A DNA stretch of 64,000 nucleotides. It comes from Pseudodesulfovibrio nedwellii. GTDB taxonomy: Bacteria; Desulfobacterota; Desulfovibrionia; Desulfovibrionales; Desulfovibrionaceae. Numbering within the stretch: the stretch's first letter is position 1; each line of letters starts with the position of its first letter. The notes under the pieces are model-generated. The model was given only the letters and a program-made list of their open reading frames with translations, was not told the DNA's origin and did not search any database. A program made the position numbers and the translations under genes. Shown here piece by piece: positions 34,083 to 42,217 of this stretch. The DNA lies in NCBI RefSeq assembly GCF_027923765.1, contig NZ_AP026709.1, forward strand, positions 1,111,501-1,175,500. The letters are read 5' to 3'.

Positions 34083-34547
34083 ATGCACAATCTGATTCCC
34101 ACATTGGATATCAAAGAAAAGAGCTTTCACGGCACTCTGGCCGTCGGCGGTCTGGCTGGCATTGTCGAAGGATCCATTCAATACGGACAACTCACCCTCC
34201 ACACTGTGTTTCCAGGGATGATGTTGACCCTCATCGGGGCCTTTCTAGGCGGATTCACCGGATTCTTCCTCAAAGACCTGTTCAGGACCCTTCGGGGTAG
34301 AAAGCCTTATCGAGGTGTCAATAATGACGGATGGACAATGGGGGCATTTCTGGGAACGATGGTGGGAACATTACTTCAAGTGGCAGCCAGCACAGATGGA
34401 GCCAATCTAGTGATCGGCTCCATCGTAGGTGCTTATTTCGGAGCTGCGTGTGGTGCCTTTCCTGATGAATTCATCACGCCTATCCTGCTCAGGATGCGCG
34501 CAACAAAACACGAACACACGCCCACAAAACGAAGGCAGCTTCTATAG
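34083..34547 (+). CDS. Small glycine-rich integral membrane protein (154 aa)
   Basis: Family not recognised. It has three to four hydrophobic segments with GxxxG motifs (GTLAVGGLAGIVEGSI, LTLIGAFLGGFTGFFL, LVIGSIVGAYFGAACGAF) and a cytoplasmic basic linker (RTLRGRKPYRG) and His/Lys tail. GGAG lies 5 nt before the ATG. It is a single gene, convergent with the DUF4198 gene (13 bp between stops). It resembles generic glycine-zipper membrane proteins; it lacks the features of an ECF S component that I could identify. Confidence 0.72.
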   Translation: MHNLIPTLDIKEKSFHGTLAVGGLAGIVEGSIQYGQLTLHTVFPGMMLTLIGAFLGGFTGFFLKDLFRTLRGRKPYRGVNNDGWTMGAFLGTMVGTLLQVAASTDGANLVIGSIVGAYFGAACGAFPDEFITPILLRMRATKHEHTPTKRRQLL

Positions 34548-34560
34548 CTGCCCTCTTCAA

Positions 34561-35310
34561 TTACTTCATTTCGACCCAGATCACTGCGCCGAGTTCAAGC
34601 TCACGACCTTTGTACGGTTCGTCAGCAGTCGTCAAACCAGCAAAACCCCACCAGCCTTGCCACGGACAGGCAAAAGTAAAAACGCCATTGGAATCAGCAA
34701 GGACTTCCTGCGTCACCATACGCTCGTTCGGTGCGGTACGTTTGCCATCTTTATTATAAAATTCAACTTCGACACGAGTAAACGGTGCAGGTTTACCCTT
34801 ATACATAATAATGCCTTGGAAAACATTTCCGGCATAGTTGCCAAAAGGACGCGTCAAAGGAACGATTTCAGTCTCCAAACCTAAAGGCTTGTTCCATTCC
34901 TCTCCTTCACCAAAACCATCGACCACAACCTTGGTGATATGACGAATATAGTTGTTCTCAGCGTCTTCCTTGTACGGAACTGGATCAAAAACGAATGAGT
35001 ACATTCCAGGGCGCTTGGGTGTGTAGGAGGTTTTCCAACCCGTATGGTCCATAACGCGGGTTTCCTTCAGCGTAGACAGAAGATCCATACGCTTACCGTC
35101 ATCTATGACCACAAAAAATTCAGCTGGCTTCTCCAGCTCCATACCCTGCAGTTCAAATGGATGGGAAAAAGACAAGGTCAACTCCACATCACGTTTTTGC
35201 TGAGTTGTCTCATCCGTATCAGGAATCAACATACCAAAATGAGCGGAAACGGTTGTCGCCCAAAAAACGCAGACCAATGCCAATACGATTCTCTGTAGAC
35301 TCATCATCAT
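34561..35310 (-). CDS. DUF4198 domain protein (NikK-like, probable nickel-related periplasmic protein)
   Basis: A 249-residue exported protein. A signal peptide (MSLQRIVLALVCVFWATTVSA) is cut to leave His-Phe-Gly-Met at the mature N-terminus, as in NikK-type DUF4198 proteins where the terminal histidine can bind metal. The fold is two beta domains: LTLSFSHPFELQGMELEKP, KTSYTPKRPGMYSFVFDP, and a Gly-rich carboxypeptidase-regulatory-like part (YKGKPAPFTRVEVEFYN). DUF4198 proteins accompany nickel or cobalt uptake systems. Upstream lies ATGTTAC-N13-GTAACAC, one mismatch from the NikR site known from Geobacter, and TTGACA. Three consecutive ATGs exist (35310, 35307, 35304); the best-spaced after AAGGA is 35304. 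Confidence 0.85.
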   Translation of the reverse strand: MMMSLQRIVLALVCVFWATTVSAHFGMLIPDTDETTQQKRDVELTLSFSHPFELQGMELEKPAEFFVVIDDGKRMDLLSTLKETRVMDHTGWKTSYTPKRPGMYSFVFDPVPYKEDAENNYIRHITKVVVDGFGEGEEWNKPLGLETEIVPLTRPFGNYAGNVFQGIIMYKGKPAPFTRVEVEFYNKDGKRTAPNERMVTQEVLADSNGVFTFACPWQGWWGFAGLTTADEPYKGRELELGAVIWVEMK

Positions 35311-35356
35311 TCCTTACCTGTTTATTGGATACCAGTTTCATTTCTGTGATCGATCG

Positions 35357-35390
35357 ATGTTACTAATACTGAATTTGTAACACGTGTCAA
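35357..35390 (-). promoter_or_regulatory. NikR-type operator and promoter of the DUF4198 gene
   Basis: ATGTTAC (35357-35363), 13 bp, GTAACAC (35377-35383) matches GTGTTAC-N13/14-GTAACAC at 13 of 14 arm positions. On the minus strand TTGACA (35385-35390) and TATTAG (35363-35368, 16-bp spacer) form a promoter that the operator covers, so bound NikR would block RNA polymerase. Confidence 0.72.
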
Positions 35391-35428
35391 GAACCAAACG
35401 TCACAAAGTGACATTTAATGAAACATAT

Positions 35429-36358
35429 CTACTCCGAATCTTGAGCGTTCTTCCAACGACGAGCAAGGGCCACCCCTGACAAATTATGCCACAAACTGAA
35501 CAACGCTCCAGGCAAAGCGCTGACAGCTCCAAAATGCTTCACCGCCAAAGCAACACCAAGGCCGGAATTCTGCATACCCACCTCAATTGCCAGAGTTCGA
35601 GCATCCCGTTTTGAACACCGAGCCAACCGTGCCAGACCATATCCAGCAACAAGCCCTATGCCATTATGTAGAATAACAGCCAAAAGAACGAGAGCCGGGA
35701 AAGCGAGTAATGTTTTCTGGTTCAAACCAATAATACAGGCGATAAGCAGTGCAATAACCATGATAGACAAGGAGGGAAAAAACCGCAAAAGCGGCTCCAG
35801 TCGTTTACGAAAAATACGACGCAGGATAAGACCGTCCAGCATGGGAAAAACGACAATCCAGAAAACGGATTGCACCATTGACCAAAAATCAATGTGTACC
35901 TGTTTATCAAGAAGCAGGTAGATAATAACGGGGGTGAACAATGGAGCCAGACAGGTGGAAGCCAGAGTCAAAGTGACCGACAAAGGGACATTGGCACGGG
36001 CCAGATAAGCAATCACGTTTGAAGCGGTTCCACCAGGACATGCTCCTACAACGACCATACCAATGACCGCCTCAGCAGGCAGTCCAAGAATAAAAGAAAT
36101 ACCGACAGCTAACACAGGCATGAGCACATACTGCATGAACACTCCAAGACCGACCAGATGCCACTTGCGCAGGATCTCGCGAAAGTCTCCAAAATCAAGC
36201 GTCAACCCCATGCCAAACATAATCACGCCTAAACCAAGAGGGATATGCGGCTTGATCCAAATAAAAGACGGAGGATAAATCAGGGCTATTCCTGACAACA
36301 AAACTGTGATGAGAATAAAATATTTTTCTATGAATCTAGGAACGACTTCCAACATCAT
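35429..36358 (-). CDS. Bile acid:sodium symporter (BASS) family transporter
   Basis: A 309-residue inner-membrane protein with nine to ten helices. The BASS hallmarks are present: the LGVIMFGMGLTLDFGDF segment near residue 45, GACPGGTASNVIAYLARANVPLSVTLT near 115 with the Pro-Gly-Gly sodium-binding turn, and IEVGMQNSGLGVALAVKHFG near 265 forming the crossing helices. Real substrates in bacteria are organic anions such as pantoate or 2-keto acids; arsenite exporters (ACR3) are a sister family but this matches the BASS pattern better. Monocistronic; the ribosome site before the ATG pair at 36355-36358 is weak. Confidence 0.88.
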   Translation of the reverse strand: MMLEVVPRFIEKYFILITVLLSGIALIYPPSFIWIKPHIPLGLGVIMFGMGLTLDFGDFREILRKWHLVGLGVFMQYVLMPVLAVGISFILGLPAEAVIGMVVVGACPGGTASNVIAYLARANVPLSVTLTLASTCLAPLFTPVIIYLLLDKQVHIDFWSMVQSVFWIVVFPMLDGLILRRIFRKRLEPLLRFFPSLSIMVIALLIACIIGLNQKTLLAFPALVLLAVILHNGIGLVAGYGLARLARCSKRDARTLAIEVGMQNSGLGVALAVKHFGAVSALPGALFSLWHNLSGVALARRWKNAQDSE

Positions 36359-36460
36359 GGACTGACACCATATCCTTTACAGAGAAGTAAAGCGGGTTGC
36401 GACAAAAAGCCAATCGAGCTGGAAGATGTAACTATATGATGAGAAGATGGCTGTGAAGAG

Positions 36461-36489
36461 TTGACGAACCAGCAGGAACGCTGTAAGTA
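36461..36489 (+). promoter_or_regulatory. Promoter of ffs
   Basis: TTGACG (36461-36466), 17-bp spacer, TAAGTA (36484-36489). It predicts a transcript start near 36497, just where the SRP RNA closing stem begins. Confidence 0.65.
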
Positions 36490-36497
36490 TCCGTTTC

Positions 36498-36597
36498 CCG
36501 AATGAGGGAAGCCGGATGGCGGTTGCGCTGAGAACTCCGTCAGATCCGAAAGGAAGCAGCGGTATTGGTTGCTGCCGGGTGTCCGGTTTCCACTCAA
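36498..36597 (+). ncRNA. ffs: Signal recognition particle 4.5S RNA
   Basis: The conserved SRP core lies at about 36535-36562: ACTCCGTCAG, a GAAA (GNRA-type) tetraloop in CCGAAAGG, then AAGCAGCGGTA. The arms pair outside it: GGAAGCCGGA (36507-36516) with TCCGGTTTCC (36582-36591), extended by TGAG/CTCA. This is the short (about 100-nt) form without an Alu domain. With Ffh it targets inner-membrane proteins. A promoter lies upstream and a terminator downstream. The ends are estimated to within several bases. Confidence 0.9.
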
Positions 36598-36598
36598 A

Positions 36599-36628
36599 GG
36601 CGCGTTCGATCATGAACGCGCCTTTTTT
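36599..36628 (+). terminator. Terminator of ffs
   Basis: GGCGCGTTC (36599-36607), loop GATCAT, GAACGCGCC (36614-36622), then six T. Confidence 0.92.
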
Positions 36629-36651
36629 CATGCGCGATCAACGGCATCCGA

Positions 36652-39600
36652 TCAAACCATGCGCTTTTCCAAGTCCTTAACCAAGACCAAAGCTTTCTTA
36701 AAATCATATTCTGCGATGAGTTTCAGCATCCGTACGACATCATCATGCAATTCTCCGGGCCATACAAGCACTTGAACGTCTTTTGCCTTCTTCCGACATA
36801 CGACAGGGGCCCCTTCGGACAATGGCACCTTGAGAGCCTCCAGCGACGCCAGTAAATCAGCAGCATCAGCGACCTCGCCCACCTGTTTGAGGACAGTCTT
36901 GGTGCCTTCTATTTCCTTAATCACTGCAATGCTCTGCATTACCACTGACATATCGTACGAAAACCGCTCCAGCTTTTCTTGCACATCATCAGAGGACTCG
37001 TCCAACGCGTGCTCCAAGTCGCTGGACGACTCAAACAACTCCATGGCACCAAGCATCCCAGATGTGCCTTTTACCGAGTGAGCAAGCCCTACAGCCTCCT
37101 CAAGTCGCCCTTCAGCTCTCGCCTGCTCGATTTCCTGAGCAGCATCAGAATACTTTTCATCCAATAACAAAAGAAGGTTTTTGTATAACTCCTTGTTGCC
37201 CCTCGCTCGTCGCAGTCCAAGTTGAACATCAATACCGTCCATGGAGGCCGGAAGTGAATCGCCAAGTACAGGCTCTTCGGTCAGAGGTAACGGTCGTGAC
37301 TGATGAACAGATGTCGGCTCAATCCACTGCGCAAGGACCTTAAAAAGATCCTCAGGATCAAAAGGTTTGGCCACATGTCCGTTCATACCCACGGACTGAC
37401 TCCGTTCAATGTCCTCAACCATGGCGTGGGCCGTCATGGCAATAATCGGCAAATCATTGAACCGATCCTGTTCACGCAGTCGACGAGTCGCCTCGTACCC
37501 ATCCATAATAGGCATCTGCACATCCATGAGGACAAGATCTACAGGAGTCTTGGCGAGAAAGTCCAAAGCAGCCTGTCCATTGACGGCTTCAAAAACTTTA
37601 ATTTTTGCAGACGCCAAAATCTCCAAAGCCACCTGACGATTGATTTCATTATCTTCAACAAGCAACACTCTGGCCCCGCCCAAATTGTCCGTAACGCCTT
37701 CACGGACCACGGAGTCACTGGTTGTCACCATACCTTTACCGAGGGTTTCAACAACGAGATTAAAGAGAAATGATTGGTTCACAGGCTTAAACAACAACCC
37801 CTTAAAACCCATTTCATTGGATTTTTTCACCAACGAAGCATTGCCATACGCTGAAACCATGAACATGGGGGGCTTGGGAGATATGGATTCATCCGACAAA
37901 ATGGCCCCAGCAGTCTGGATACCGTTCCTCCCAGGCATACGCCAATCAATAACCAAAAGGTTGAACGCCTCTTCTTTGGGGACATTACGCAATATCTCAA
38001 GCGCCTCTTCTCCCGAACCGGCAAGAGCGACACGCAGCCCCATGTGCTCCAACATCCCTTTAAGAATAATCTGAGAGGTATCGTTGTCATCCACCACAAG
38101 CGCACGCTGTCCTTGCAACTCGCCCGGGAGCAAAGCAGGCTCCTTGTCCCTATGGTAAATCGGAAATGGAATTTCAAACCAGAAAAGGCTGCCCTTGCCG
38201 GGCTCACTTTCAACACCAATCTCTCCGCCCATCAAACTGACGAGCTGATTGCACAGATTAAGACCCAATCCAGTCCCGCCATATTTGCGGGTGGTCGAAG
38301 CGTCTGCCTGCGTGAATGGTTGAAAAAGTTCATCAATCTGATCTAACTTAATCCCTATGCCATCATCCTTGACGGTAAAACGCAATTTTGCCTGTTCCTG
38401 TTTCAACTCCAACGGAACAATAGAAACGACCACAGCCCCTTCGTCCGTAAATTTGACGGCGTTGTTACACAGATTGATAAGAATCTGTGCCAAACGCATG
38501 GAGTCACCAACGACAGAATTTGGAACTTTCTTGTCCACGTTAATGAGAAACTCGAGTTTCTTTTCGTTGGCTCTTGGAGAAACAATGGTTGTCAACTGCT
38601 CCAACACCTGATCGATCGTAAAACCGACCGACTCCACACTGAGCATGCCCGCTTCAATTTTGGACATATCCAACACATCATTAATAATCCCAAGCAAAGA
38701 CTTGGCCGAAATATCTATCTTGTTGAGGTAGTCCTTCTGGGTGGCCGACAGATTGGTCATCTTCGTCAGATGCGTCATACCTATAATCGCATTCATGGGA
38801 GTACGAATTTCATGACTCATGTTGGCAAGAAATTCACTCTTGGCTCTAGTTGCATCCTCAGCCGCTTCCTTGGCGTCGATAATCGCTTTTTCAGTCTGTT
38901 TACGAATATGGATTTCAGACGTCAGAAGCCTATTCGTCTTATTCAACTCATCAGTCCGCAGAATGACACGTTGCTCCATTTCATCATACGCAATTTTGAG
39001 TTCAGCCTGAGCTCTCCGTAAATCAGAGATATCCGTAATCATCCCAAACGATCCGTCAAAGGCTCCCTTCATCCCAATCATGGGGCTTGATGAAACAATT
39101 GTCCAAACGATATGCCCGTCTTTGTGCATAAGCCGGCGCTCATACTGCGAGGAAAGACCTTGAACCCGCTTTTCCATCTCTTGGTCATGGTGTTCCAGAT
39201 CATCAGGATGCAACAAATCTGCTATCGGCATACCGTACATTTCCATCTCGATATAACCAAGCATGTCGGCCAAGACCTTATTGACCATGATCAAACGTCT
39301 GTCCTTATCGATAACGATTATACCTTCAGTCGTTGTCTCGAAAAGACGCCTGTACTTCTCTTCACTCAATCGCAACAGGTCTTCGCGCGACCGAACCTTT
39401 CCAGCCATTTCATTGAACTTGGAAAGAATTGTTCGCATTTCCAGAAGATTTCCTTCTTCCTCGTGTTCCGCATATTCACCAGCAGATATGCTTTCGATTC
39501 GGGCAATAAGCAAATCCAATGGTGTTCGTAAATTTTTGTTAAGAATCAATTTAGTAAAAACACCGAGAACAATGGCAACAAATAACAGGGACAAAAGGCT

Positions 39601-40050
39601 GATCCAAGTGGTTTCATATACCTTATCTTCAAAAATAAGCGGCGTCAGGCCAAGCTGAATATATCCAACTTCGACATCCTCGTAGCTTACGCTTTTCCCC
39701 TTGACGATAGTCACCCCTTCCTCAATCTCTCCAAAGGAATAAACCTCGTTCCCACGGTGGTCGACAACGTTGATGAAAACGACAATATCTATTTTGGAAA
39801 AGGCGTCACACAAACTGACAACAGACTCTTCTTCCATATGCCAAAGATAGGATTCAAGACTATTGGATAAGTGGGTGAGGGATTCACTGGCCCTTTGCTC
39901 AAATTGGGCCTCGGATTTTTCATATAGGACAAAGAAAACAATGGAAGAAATGGCGATGGCAGAGGCTGCAAGGACACAAAAAAGACTCGCAGTCAGATGC
40001 TGAACAAGGGATCTGTTCCCTCTATGTCTCGGCCTGGTCAAAAATTTCAA
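36652..40050 (-). CDS. Hybrid sensor histidine kinase (PAS-HisKA-HATPase-REC-REC-Hpt)
   Basis: A 1132-residue inner-membrane multi-step phosphorelay protein of BarA-like layout. In order: TM1 (about 15-43), a short periplasmic sensor part, TM2 (about 147-170), a HAMP-like linker, a PAS/PAC domain (about 228-345; KYRRLFETTTEGIIVIDKD), a coiled coil, HisKA (about 415-480, phospho-His in NMSHEIRTPMNAI), HATPase (with GTGLGLNLCNQLV G-box), REC1 (LVIDWRMPGRNG; phospho-Asp), REC2 (LVLMDVQMPIMDG; phospho-Asp) and Hpt (LAHSVKGTSGMLG). A C-terminal extension of about 70 residues follows the Hpt. It is alone, so its target regulator is elsewhere. A TTGGAC-17-TATACT promoter lies at 40246-40274. Confidence 0.93.
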   Translation of the reverse strand: MKFLTRPRHRGNRSLVQHLTASLFCVLAASAIAISSIVFFVLYEKSEAQFEQRASESLTHLSNSLESYLWHMEEESVVSLCDAFSKIDIVVFINVVDHRGNEVYSFGEIEEGVTIVKGKSVSYEDVEVGYIQLGLTPLIFEDKVYETTWISLLSLLFVAIVLGVFTKLILNKNLRTPLDLLIARIESISAGEYAEHEEEGNLLEMRTILSKFNEMAGKVRSREDLLRLSEEKYRRLFETTTEGIIVIDKDRRLIMVNKVLADMLGYIEMEMYGMPIADLLHPDDLEHHDQEMEKRVQGLSSQYERRLMHKDGHIVWTIVSSSPMIGMKGAFDGSFGMITDISDLRRAQAELKIAYDEMEQRVILRTDELNKTNRLLTSEIHIRKQTEKAIIDAKEAAEDATRAKSEFLANMSHEIRTPMNAIIGMTHLTKMTNLSATQKDYLNKIDISAKSLLGIINDVLDMSKIEAGMLSVESVGFTIDQVLEQLTTIVSPRANEKKLEFLINVDKKVPNSVVGDSMRLAQILINLCNNAVKFTDEGAVVVSIVPLELKQEQAKLRFTVKDDGIGIKLDQIDELFQPFTQADASTTRKYGGTGLGLNLCNQLVSLMGGEIGVESEPGKGSLFWFEIPFPIYHRDKEPALLPGELQGQRALVVDDNDTSQIILKGMLEHMGLRVALAGSGEEALEILRNVPKEEAFNLLVIDWRMPGRNGIQTAGAILSDESISPKPPMFMVSAYGNASLVKKSNEMGFKGLLFKPVNQSFLFNLVVETLGKGMVTTSDSVVREGVTDNLGGARVLLVEDNEINRQVALEILASAKIKVFEAVNGQAALDFLAKTPVDLVLMDVQMPIMDGYEATRRLREQDRFNDLPIIAMTAHAMVEDIERSQSVGMNGHVAKPFDPEDLFKVLAQWIEPTSVHQSRPLPLTEEPVLGDSLPASMDGIDVQLGLRRARGNKELYKNLLLLLDEKYSDAAQEIEQARAEGRLEEAVGLAHSVKGTSGMLGAMELFESSSDLEHALDESSDDVQEKLERFSYDMSVVMQSIAVIKEIEGTKTVLKQVGEVADAADLLASLEALKVPLSEGAPVVCRKKAKDVQVLVWPGELHDDVVRMLKLIAEYDFKKALVLVKDLEKRMV

Positions 40051-40288
40051 TGAGATTTCCTCTATCCTGCCGGACCGCTAAACCAAACAGAAATTATAAT
40101 AGCTCCATTGTCCCCGGTCTTTTCCACCGAGCAAAACGCCAAAAAAAGAATACCCCTCTGACGCCTCTATCTTTACACTTTCTATAACACTGGCATATTT
40201 CAGTCGATTATATTTTCGCCTGTCTGCACAGAGATTTCTCCGAATAGTATAATGGAGTTACGCCATCAGTCCAACGGCGTCAAAGCAA
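40051..40288 (-). promoter_or_regulatory. Leader region of the hybrid kinase gene
   Basis: This 238-bp stretch contains no ORF I can support. On the minus strand a promoter-like pair, TTGGAC (40269-40274), 17 bp, TATACT (40246-40251), gives a leader of about 190 nt. The rest shows no clear structure. Confidence 0.45.
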
Positions 40289-40319
40289 AAAGGCCTACCG
40301 AAAATTTCGGTAGGCCTTT
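40289..40319 (-). terminator. Terminator of the tRNA-Ser gene
   Basis: A perfect palindrome: AAAGGCCTACCG (40289-40300) with CGGTAGGCCTTT (40308-40319), with a run of five T on the minus strand. It lies 9 nt past the tRNA 3' end. Confidence 0.85.
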
Positions 40320-40328
40320 GTGTTTGCG

Positions 40329-40420
40329 TGGCGGAGAGGAGAGGATTCGAACCTCCGGTGGACGTTAGCCCACACACGCTTTCCAGGCGTGCTCCTTAAG
40401 CCGGACTCGGACACCTCTCC
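40329..40420 (-). tRNA. tRNA-Ser (anticodon GGA)
   Basis: A 92-nt class-II tRNA on the minus strand. Acceptor stem GGAGAGG/CCTCTCC, discriminator G, encoded CCA. The anticodon arm is CACGC-CTGGAAA-GCGTG, giving GGA for UCC/UCU codons. A long variable arm (TGTGGGCTAACGTCCACC) and T-loop GGTTCGAATCC are present. A promoter (TTGCCA at 40458-40463, 17 bp, TAGTTA at 40435-40440) precedes it, though it also lies 70 nt beyond pyrD and could be reached by read-through. Confidence 0.95.
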
Positions 40421-40490
40421 GCGCTGAGAGGCAGTAACTAACCAATATGATGTGCCTTGGCAAGCAAAAAAACGTTCTAATTTTACTTTT

Positions 40491-41408
40491 TTACAAAGGG
40501 AGTTGCAGACTGCCCCGGAATTCATCCAGGCTCACTGCTCCCAACTCTTCCAAAAGCGATTCCATCTCGTCCGCAAGGGTAAAAGCAAAATCCGGACGAA
40601 GGAAATTCGCCGTCCCCACCTGTACAGCATGAGCACCAACAAGAATGAATTCCAACGCATCTTCTGCGGAAGCAATGCCGCCGATACCAACCACCGGAAT
40701 ATCCACAGCTTGAACCACCTGATGGACACACCTCAGGGCCACGGGCTTGATAGCAGGGCCGGAAAGACCGGCTATAACGTTGGCTATGCGCGGTTTGCGA
40801 TTTCTGATGTCCACAGCCATGCCAGAAAGCGTATTGATCAGCGACAGGGAATCTGCACCGCCATCGGCAGCAGCTCGTGCGCACACGGCAATATCCGTCA
40901 CATTGGGTGACAGTTTGACCATGACATGTTTATTACCCGCTTGCTTCTTCACCGCTTCTGTCACCCGGCCGATCTGGGCCGGATCCTGACCAAAGGCAAT
41001 ACCGCCTTCCTTAACGTTGGGACAGGAAACATTGACTTCCAAAGCAGCCACACTGTCTTCACCCGCAAGGACTCCCGCCAGTTCGCCGAATTCTTCGGCA
41101 TCACAGGCATAAAGATTGGCAACCACGGCCACATCTTTCCCTGCCAATACAGGAAGCGCCTTAGTAACAAATTCTTCAACCCCGGGATTCTGAATACCAA
41201 TAGCGTTGAGCATACCGCATGGAGTCTCCGCTATACGGGGCATAGGATTGCCCTCACGCGGCTTGAGCGACAATCCCTTAGCGACGATACCTCCGAGCTT
41301 CTCAAGATCGCCATAAGGTGCAAATTCCACTCCAAAGCCAAAGGTACCGGAAGCGGTCATGACGGGATTCTTGAGATCAAGCCCGCCGAAAGAAACGTTC
41401 ATATCCAT
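40491..41408 (-). CDS. pyrD: Dihydroorotate dehydrogenase B, catalytic subunit (PyrDB)
   Basis: A 305-residue FMN enzyme oxidising dihydroorotate to orotate in pyrimidine synthesis, of the class-1B type that works with PyrK and NAD+. The N-terminus (NVSFGGLDLKNPVMTASGTFGFG) and VNVSCPNVKEGGIAFGQDP with the catalytic Cys at the SCPN position identify it. VVGIGGIASAEDALEFILVGA is the FMN phosphate loop. It follows pyrK by 12 nt, and GGGAG lies 8 nt before the ATG at 41406-41408. The two subunits form a heterotetramer with 2Fe-2S, FAD and FMN. Confidence 0.94.
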   Translation of the reverse strand: MDMNVSFGGLDLKNPVMTASGTFGFGVEFAPYGDLEKLGGIVAKGLSLKPREGNPMPRIAETPCGMLNAIGIQNPGVEEFVTKALPVLAGKDVAVVANLYACDAEEFGELAGVLAGEDSVAALEVNVSCPNVKEGGIAFGQDPAQIGRVTEAVKKQAGNKHVMVKLSPNVTDIAVCARAAADGGADSLSLINTLSGMAVDIRNRKPRIANVIAGLSGPAIKPVALRCVHQVVQAVDIPVVGIGGIASAEDALEFILVGAHAVQVGTANFLRPDFAFTLADEMESLLEELGAVSLDEFRGSLQLPL

Positions 41409-41420
41409 TTGACCAACTCC

Positions 41421-42206
41421 CTAGAGTTCCACTTTATCGGCCCAGAACACGGGCCCCTTGGTACAGACCTGCACATGATGCCCTTCGCCATCCTTGGTCA
41501 CACAACCGAGACAGGCCCCTACGCCACAGGCCATACGGTTTTCCAACGATACCTGAGCGCGTGCATCAAACTCGTTCGCAAAACGTTGAACGGTTTTCAT
41601 GAATGGGGTCGGTCCGCACGAAAGGATCAAACCGCCTTTCTCGGCGTATTCCTGAATCAACCCCTTCATCGTATTGATGATAGCATCCAAATCTTCGGGT
41701 TTTTCTTCAATGATACATTGCCCTTCCACTTTGTCGGACAGTGTTTCAAAAGGATAGCACTCAAGAGGCATCCGGTGCGCCAGAAAAAGTTGCAAATTTT
41801 CCGGATGCGGATGAGACTCGACATAACCGCGAAAAGGTGCGATGCCGATGCCCCCGGCAAGGAGCAGAGTCGGTGTTTCCGGCTCCATGGCAAAGGAATT
41901 GCCAAGTGGTCCCCACATGGCGACCATATCGCCGGGCTGAAGTTGGGCGATGCGACTGGTGCCGCGCCCCACGTTCTGAATGAACAGGGTCACGGATTCA
42001 CCGTCTGCGGAACAGATGGAAAACGGTCTGCCCCAGAGCAGGTCCAATTCCCAGTCCACCGGACGAATCATAACAAACTGGCCGGGCTTCCACCCGTCCC
42101 AATCCGGATATTCAAGCTTCAACTCGAAGAATTCACCCGCAGCTTTTGATTGACCGACCGGGGAAACTTCCAATACCTTTACATTGCGGCAATTCCTCAA
42201 TGACAT
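41421..42206 (-). CDS. pyrK: Dihydroorotate dehydrogenase electron-transfer subunit
   Basis: A 261-residue FAD and 2Fe-2S protein that passes electrons from PyrD to NAD+. It has the ferredoxin-reductase fold: FAD site GRPFSICSADGESVTLF (near 60), NAD site LLLAGGIGIAPFRGYVESH (near 110), and the C-terminal 2Fe-2S loop with cysteines in CGVGACLGCVTKDGEGHHVQVC-type spacing (near 235-258). AAGG lies 7 nt before the ATG. It leads the pyrKD operon. Its start codon is only 11 bp from the start codon of the divergent U32-family gene, so each promoter must sit inside the other gene. Confidence 0.94.
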   Translation of the reverse strand: MSLRNCRNVKVLEVSPVGQSKAAGEFFELKLEYPDWDGWKPGQFVMIRPVDWELDLLWGRPFSICSADGESVTLFIQNVGRGTSRIAQLQPGDMVAMWGPLGNSFAMEPETPTLLLAGGIGIAPFRGYVESHPHPENLQLFLAHRMPLECYPFETLSDKVEGQCIIEEKPEDLDAIINTMKGLIQEYAEKGGLILSCGPTPFMKTVQRFANEFDARAQVSLENRMACGVGACLGCVTKDGEGHHVQVCTKGPVFWADKVEL

Positions 42207-42217
42207 AGAGATACCTT

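Noticed and set aside
34083-34547. The 154-residue membrane protein as the missing ECF S component
   Set aside because: It lacks the six-helix layout and signature of S components, and lies on the other strand, apart from the A and T genes.
35429-36358. Arsenite exporter ACR3
   Set aside because: The Pro-Gly-Gly-Thr-Ala-Ser-Asn and IEVGMQNSG motifs fit bile acid:sodium symporters better. No arsenic genes adjoin it.
36355-36631. Open frames of 80-84 codons before the symporter
   Set aside because: They run antisense through the SRP RNA gene and its terminator.
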